From assembly GCF_031455095.1 (NCBI RefSeq), contig NZ_JAVDSB010000001.1, positions 744,001-808,000 of the forward strand: a stretch of 64,000 bases of DNA. The letters are read 5' to 3'. Source of the stretch: Paenibacillus_E qinlingensis_A (GTDB taxonomy: Bacteria; Bacillota; Bacilli; Paenibacillales; NBRC-103111). Position numbers and translations under genes: made by a program. Below, piece by piece: positions 60,170 through 64,000 of the stretch. How positions within the stretch are numbered: position 1 is the first letter of the stretch; every line of letters begins with the position of its first letter. The notes beneath the pieces were generated by a model. That model saw only the letters and a list, made by a program, of their open reading frames with translations. It was not told the origin of the DNA and searched no databases.

Positions 60170-62071
60170 TTGAACGCTGTGAATGAAGACAACAACGACC
60201 TCCAACCGAGGATGCATCCTGAGCAAGGCTCTGCGCTAGTTATCGCTTTGCTGGCCGTTGTGTTAATGACCATGATGGGGCTCATTCTCATGAGCGTGCT
60301 GCGAGGTGGAGCTATCCAAGCAGCGACGACAGAATCAAGTGTTCAAGCAGAGGCCATTGCACAGAAAGGCTTGGACGACACATTGGCACAAATCCGGCGA
60401 GCGGTTGCGCAAGGAGAATTCAATGGCGGGATGAACTATCGGAGTCGTGTTAGCCATGTAGAAAAGCAACTCGTCGAAATGATGCTGCCATTTATTGATA
60501 AGCATGTAGGTGATCCCAATAATCCAAACGATAAGAATGGAGAAGTGGTTAAAGCCAAGAAAGGAAGCTATCAAGTTGATGTTGTGCTTGATGAGCCGAC
60601 GAATCCAGAGTTATCGCCGAAAAAGCCTTTAGCGATTCCTGATGCACCCTATGTGCGCAAGTTCACCATTACCTCGCGAGGCATCATGGAGGGGAAGCCA
60701 GTTACAGTCGTAACCAAAGTGATGACGGTGTATGTGAGTACGATTAACCCGGTATTTCGGTATCCCGTATCATCCGGCGGTGATCTTTTGCTGAATGGAA
60801 CTCCTTCCATAACCGGTGATATTTATGTGGCCAATCATCTGAAAATCCGAGATGAAGCTTTATTTACGGGGACTGCGAGTGGAACCAATCTGAGTAAATA
60901 TGGCATACAAACGGGACTTCCCGCGATCCGCGGATTCATTCGGGTGGGTGGTGATTCGGATACGATTGCGCCAAGGAAATTCAATTTTACACAATCGGAT
61001 GGTGTGACTGAAACCCTGCCAATAACGGATGCGAGTGACATTGTAAAGCCAGACTATTTTGCTCCTCAGAATTTTCCTTTAGAAGATCCTACCCTTGACG
61101 CTGATGTTGATGTCGATGTGCAGGGGTATGTTTCGAATAAAACACAAACCGAATTACAAGCCAAATTAACTGCTTTGTCTGTAGGTGGTAATTCGGAGCC
61201 TGATCCAGAGTTGATTGAGCTTCCGCCGTTATTCGGTGATCTGACAAAGAGTATGCTTTACAACGATTTGTGGGTGACTGTTGATGGTGAGGTGAACGTA
61301 AAGGACGCTGTCTCCGCTGCAAACGAGGCGGATATGTTCGTGAATAATGGCGTTCTCACGATGGCGAATGATGCCTCGAAGCTCATTCTTAGCAATGGTT
61401 CTGTGTATGTGAAGTCGCCTGATCCGAATTTAGTCGCTGCTGACTTGCGAGGAGAACTTTCGCTAGCAGCTGGTAAATTCGTCGCCGTTGATGGCAATGT
61501 GACGCTGAATAACGGCTTCCGTTTTCCGAAGGGCACGATGTACATCAAGGGTGATTTGAAGATCATTGGCAATGTATGGCTGCAAGGTACTGTATATGTG
61601 GAGGGTAATGTTGAACTGAAACAAATGACGTCGATTAACAAAGAAGTGGAAGGATCAACAGGTTCATCGCAAACACCACTAATCGTAGTTGCCTCTGGTG
61701 AAATCGTACTTGGGAACAGTTCGAATGCAGGTGATGAAAATGTTCGCGCCTTCTTCTATACCAAACAAGGAATTCGTTTGTATGGAGTCATCTCGAAGTT
61801 GTGGCTAACCGGTGGCATACACGGTGGTACTGGGGGAGTTGAACTTAATGCTGTGAAAGGTGACTTACTCACTGGCGGAGGGAGTACGATTAAGAGATAC
61901 CAAGGGAGTACAGATTGGAATAGAGACGTGCCAGAAATTCAATTGGGCAATTCGAAACCATCCCGGCTCCAGATTTTCTACGATGATAATCTCTATGACG
62001 CACCTCCAGATGGCATCCCAACGACTGACAATTTTAACGTGTTTGTGAAGAACGTCAAATACATCAAGTAA
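60170..62071 (+). CDS. Large PilX-like minor pilin with repetitive beta domain, 633 aa
   Basis: The N-terminus has EQG / SALVIALLAVVLMTMMGLIL, a PilX-type prepilin signal in which position +5 is Ile rather than Glu. After the helix comes an unusually large extracellular part. From about 200 to the end it has short repeats of polar beta strands (GDLLLNGTPSITGDIYVAN; GTMYIKGDLKIIGNVWLQG; GTVYVEGNVELK), suggesting a beta-solenoid. Start is TTG 60170 behind ggaggagg. It is the third minor pilin in a row. Family assignment is by the N-terminus and position. Confidence 0.8.
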   Translation: MNAVNEDNNDLQPRMHPEQGSALVIALLAVVLMTMMGLILMSVLRGGAIQAATTESSVQAEAIAQKGLDDTLAQIRRAVAQGEFNGGMNYRSRVSHVEKQLVEMMLPFIDKHVGDPNNPNDKNGEVVKAKKGSYQVDVVLDEPTNPELSPKKPLAIPDAPYVRKFTITSRGIMEGKPVTVVTKVMTVYVSTINPVFRYPVSSGGDLLLNGTPSITGDIYVANHLKIRDEALFTGTASGTNLSKYGIQTGLPAIRGFIRVGGDSDTIAPRKFNFTQSDGVTETLPITDASDIVKPDYFAPQNFPLEDPTLDADVDVDVQGYVSNKTQTELQAKLTALSVGGNSEPDPELIELPPLFGDLTKSMLYNDLWVTVDGEVNVKDAVSAANEADMFVNNGVLTMANDASKLILSNGSVYVKSPDPNLVAADLRGELSLAAGKFVAVDGNVTLNNGFRFPKGTMYIKGDLKIIGNVWLQGTVYVEGNVELKQMTSINKEVEGSTGSSQTPLIVVASGEIVLGNSSNAGDENVRAFFYTKQGIRLYGVISKLWLTGGIHGGTGGVELNAVKGDLLTGGGSTIKRYQGSTDWNRDVPEIQLGNSKPSRLQIFYDDNLYDAPPDGIPTTDNFNVFVKNVKYIK

Positions 62072-62106
62072 GGACAGATTAACCATTCTGGAAGGAGGTA
62101 CCTTCA

Positions 62107-63606
62107 ATGTCATTCCAAATCCTAGTCGTTGACGATACGAAATTCATGCGGAAAATGTTGACTGATATTTTGAAGCAATACGGTCATGAGGTGGTTGGCG
62201 AAGCAGAGAATGGTAGACAGGCCGTGCAGAAGTACGAGGAGCTGCAGCCGGATATCGTTCTCATGGATATTACGATGCCTGAGATGGACGGAATTGAAGC
62301 GATGAAAGAAATTCGCAAGCTCAATCCGACAGCTGTCGTTCTCATTTGTTCGGCCATGAGTCAGCAGGATCTCATCTCTGATGCGCTAAAAGCAGGAGCG
62401 AACGGCTATGTGATGAAACCGTTTAAACCAAATCGTGTGAACGAAATTGTTCGTAAATATGGTGTGCCGCGTGTAATAGGTCATTTACTGCCACAAGAGA
62501 TGCAACGCATGGAAACCGTTCCCGCAGAAATGGATGCCGAAGAGACGATATTTGAGAAAGAAGAATTGGAATTGCAGGCTACGATTGCCGAAGGTGCCAA
62601 CGCCCAAGTTGAAGGTCTGAAAGCAGTTGACCAAGCTTATTCAGAGCCTGAGGTATTACTTTATACGAAGCAAGATGAGCAACAAGTACACGTACCAGAA
62701 GTTATCGAACTTCGACAATCTATGCCGGAACCTGAAATGAAGAGTCCAGTCGTGGAGGAACGGAAAGTTGCTACCAAGCCAAATCAGGTCGTTAATGCGC
62801 TAGAAGTATTGCTGGCCTTTGCTGAAGTGGAGGAGTCTAAAATAGTGTTGGAATCCACGGATTCCATGCAAACGGAAGATGTAACGGAACTTTTACTTTC
62901 CAACGAATCTGAAGATCGCCTCTCGGAAATGGAAAAACTTGCTGCTGCGATGCAAGGAGACTTGGACCAAGAATGGCAATTGGAACAAGAACTATTGCAA
63001 GAATTGCAACATGACCAAATTGAAGAGCCGATTGCCGATCAGTCCGAAGAAGTTAATGAGGCAGAGTCGCTTGTCGTAGTGGAGCAAGCTACGGAAGAAA
63101 TCGTAGTAGATCTGGAAGCGAGTTCAATTGAACTTAGCTTAGAAGATCTCAATGAACTCACAATGGAGATGGAATCGCTTGCGAATATTGTGCCGGTCCA
63201 TGAAATGGATGATCTAGTCAATGAAGTTACTCAAGTGAAAGATGAGGCTCCTGTCATCACCACATACAAGTCTCCAGAACCGACGGATACGAATAGAGTT
63301 GGCTTTAAAGCTGTGAACGGCGGAAAGATCATTAATTTATTCAGGGGGAATGGACCAATGAAGAACTTCACAAGCAGTGTTATGTGTAATTGGAGCGAGG
63401 ATTTGAACGGCGAAATGTCGCAATACTTGGTCGTATGTACAGAAGCAGAGAATAAAATCGAGATCGATATGACAACTTCAAGTGGGCAAAAGCAATCCAT
63501 TACGGTTACCATTGAGAGCTTTAATCAATTGGCAGCCTGGCTGCAGGTTCAATTGGGAACAGCACCCGTGAACAATCGTGAATATGCGAAGAAAGCAGAT
63601 TTTTAA
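62107..63606 (+). CDS. CheY-like receiver fused to a long acidic region, 499 aa
   Basis: Residues 1-120 are an intact receiver domain: D9, D10, phosphoacceptor D54 (LMDITMPEMDG), S82 and K104 (MKPF). Residues of about 130-400 are strongly acidic, rich in Glu/Gln, and look disordered. A C-terminal segment of about 85 residues (from about 410: GFKAVNGGKIINLF, then NWSEDLNGEMSQYLVVC) is a folded-looking domain that I do not recognise. No DNA-binding domain or GGDEF/EAL is present. The ATG follows ggaaggaggt (62091-62100). It may link chemosensory signalling to the pilus motor. Confidence 0.85.
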   Translation: MSFQILVVDDTKFMRKMLTDILKQYGHEVVGEAENGRQAVQKYEELQPDIVLMDITMPEMDGIEAMKEIRKLNPTAVVLICSAMSQQDLISDALKAGANGYVMKPFKPNRVNEIVRKYGVPRVIGHLLPQEMQRMETVPAEMDAEETIFEKEELELQATIAEGANAQVEGLKAVDQAYSEPEVLLYTKQDEQQVHVPEVIELRQSMPEPEMKSPVVEERKVATKPNQVVNALEVLLAFAEVEESKIVLESTDSMQTEDVTELLLSNESEDRLSEMEKLAAAMQGDLDQEWQLEQELLQELQHDQIEEPIADQSEEVNEAESLVVVEQATEEIVVDLEASSIELSLEDLNELTMEMESLANIVPVHEMDDLVNEVTQVKDEAPVITTYKSPEPTDTNRVGFKAVNGGKIINLFRGNGPMKNFTSSVMCNWSEDLNGEMSQYLVVCTEAENKIEIDMTTSSGQKQSITVTIESFNQLAAWLQVQLGTAPVNNREYAKKADF

Positions 63607-63648
63607 GTAGGGAATAGCTAGGTTAGACATCTAGAGGGGGTTAGGGCG

Positions 63649-64000
63649 ATGGGGTGGGAAGCATGGAGTTACACAATTCTATTGTTCATAGTGGGTGCAT
63701 TATTTGGTTCTTTCTTTAATGTCGTGGGGCTGCGAGTACCGAAAGGTATCTCTGTTATTGCTCCGCGATCCAGTTGTGGAAGTTGTGGACGCCAGCTTAA
63801 CGCGATAGACTTAATCCCAATTTTGGGATGGTTCATCCGCAGAGGGAAATGTCATACCTGTGGGTCATCCATATCCCCTGTGTATATCGTAGGTGAGTTG
63901 GCAGGTGGTGTCTTATTTGCTTCGCTTCCAGCATTGGTCAGCATGGAAGAACTATGGATTGCTTACCCGCTTGTCTCTGTGCTTCTCATTCTTACGGTGA
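63649..64000 (+). CDS. pilD: Prepilin peptidase PilD, N-terminal part (cut by window end)
   Basis: ATG 63649 follows gaggggg (63634-63640) and the frame stays open to the window end (117 codons). The first helix with FIVGALFGSFFNVVGLRVPKG is the bacterial prepilin peptidase (A24) signature. SCGSCGRQL and KCHTCGSSI form the cytoplasmic zinc tetracysteine domain. The catalytic Asp residues lie beyond the window. PilD cleaves and N-methylates the four prepilins encoded upstream, completing the system. Confidence 0.92.
   Translation, partial: MGWEAWSYTILLFIVGALFGSFFNVVGLRVPKGISVIAPRSSCGSCGRQLNAIDLIPILGWFIRRGKCHTCGSSISPVYIVGELAGGVLFASLPALVSMEELWIAYPLVSVLLILTV

Overview
The window is a chromosomal segment of a low-to-mid GC Gram-positive endospore former, most likely Paenibacillus or a close relative. 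The evidence is near-continuous gene order shared with the Bacillus subtilis ypiB/ypiF-qcrABC-ypjAB-dapB-mgsA-bshB1-bshA-cca-birA-panBCD-dinG-ypmB-asnS-dnaD region, bacillithiol genes, two T-box leaders, a Rex repressor, a single-chain GlyRS and an S-layer (SLH) protein. No tRNA, rRNA, insertion sequence, prophage or CRISPR array was seen.

Layout. (1) 1-6.5 kb: the end of a histidine phosphatase gene, an unrecognised gene, small IDEAL and DUF2487 genes, the menaquinol:cytochrome c reductase operon qcrABC, and the membrane/sporulation genes ypjA and ypjB. (2) 6.6-20.7 kb: a YitT membrane protein on the minus strand, then a long plus-strand housekeeping run (MazG-like, TPR, dapB, mgsA, bshB1, bshA, cca, birA, panBCD, TPR, dinG with an exonuclease domain, rex). 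(3) 20.8-31 kb: a minus-strand phosphate transporter pair (pit/DUF47), then mtaD, ypmB-like, a membrane protein overlapping a short FtsH-like protease, an hbd-like gene overlapping ackA, asnS and dnaD. (4) 31-40.6 kb, minus strand: proB-proS-proA-proI-mtnW-mtnX-mtnB behind a T-box leader, with mtnE just upstream. (5) 40.7-46.7 kb: DinB-like, mtnU, glyS behind a second T-box, a cysteine-dioxygenase-like gene, a SnoaL-like gene and a GAF-LuxR regulator. (6) 47.2-64.0 kb: one long plus-strand type IV pilus operon, cut by the window end inside the prepilin peptidase gene.

The pilus operon is the most unusual part. It holds the standard machine (PilB, PilC, PilM, PilN, PilO, PilT, PilD, a main prepilin and minor prepilins). 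Mixed in are a VanW-like protein, an SLH-domain protein, a secreted von Willebrand A protein with an intact MIDAS, a very large PilX-like minor pilin with no Glu5, and a CheY receiver fused to a long acidic tail. PilB starts with the tandem motif of the c-di-GMP-binding MshEN domain. Together these suggest an S-layer-anchored, adhesin-bearing retractile pilus under second-messenger and phosphorelay control. That functional reading is inference; the gene content is read directly.

Two other themes recur. Methionine-salvage genes lie in four places (mtaD, mtnWXB, mtnE, mtnU), with mtnWXB apparently in the proline T-box operon. Two intergenic spaces (31.0-31.3 kb and 41.27-41.5 kb) carry different families of short repeats. 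All coordinates, motifs and spacings were read by eye; family names rest on recognition of conserved motifs and gene order, not on a database search.
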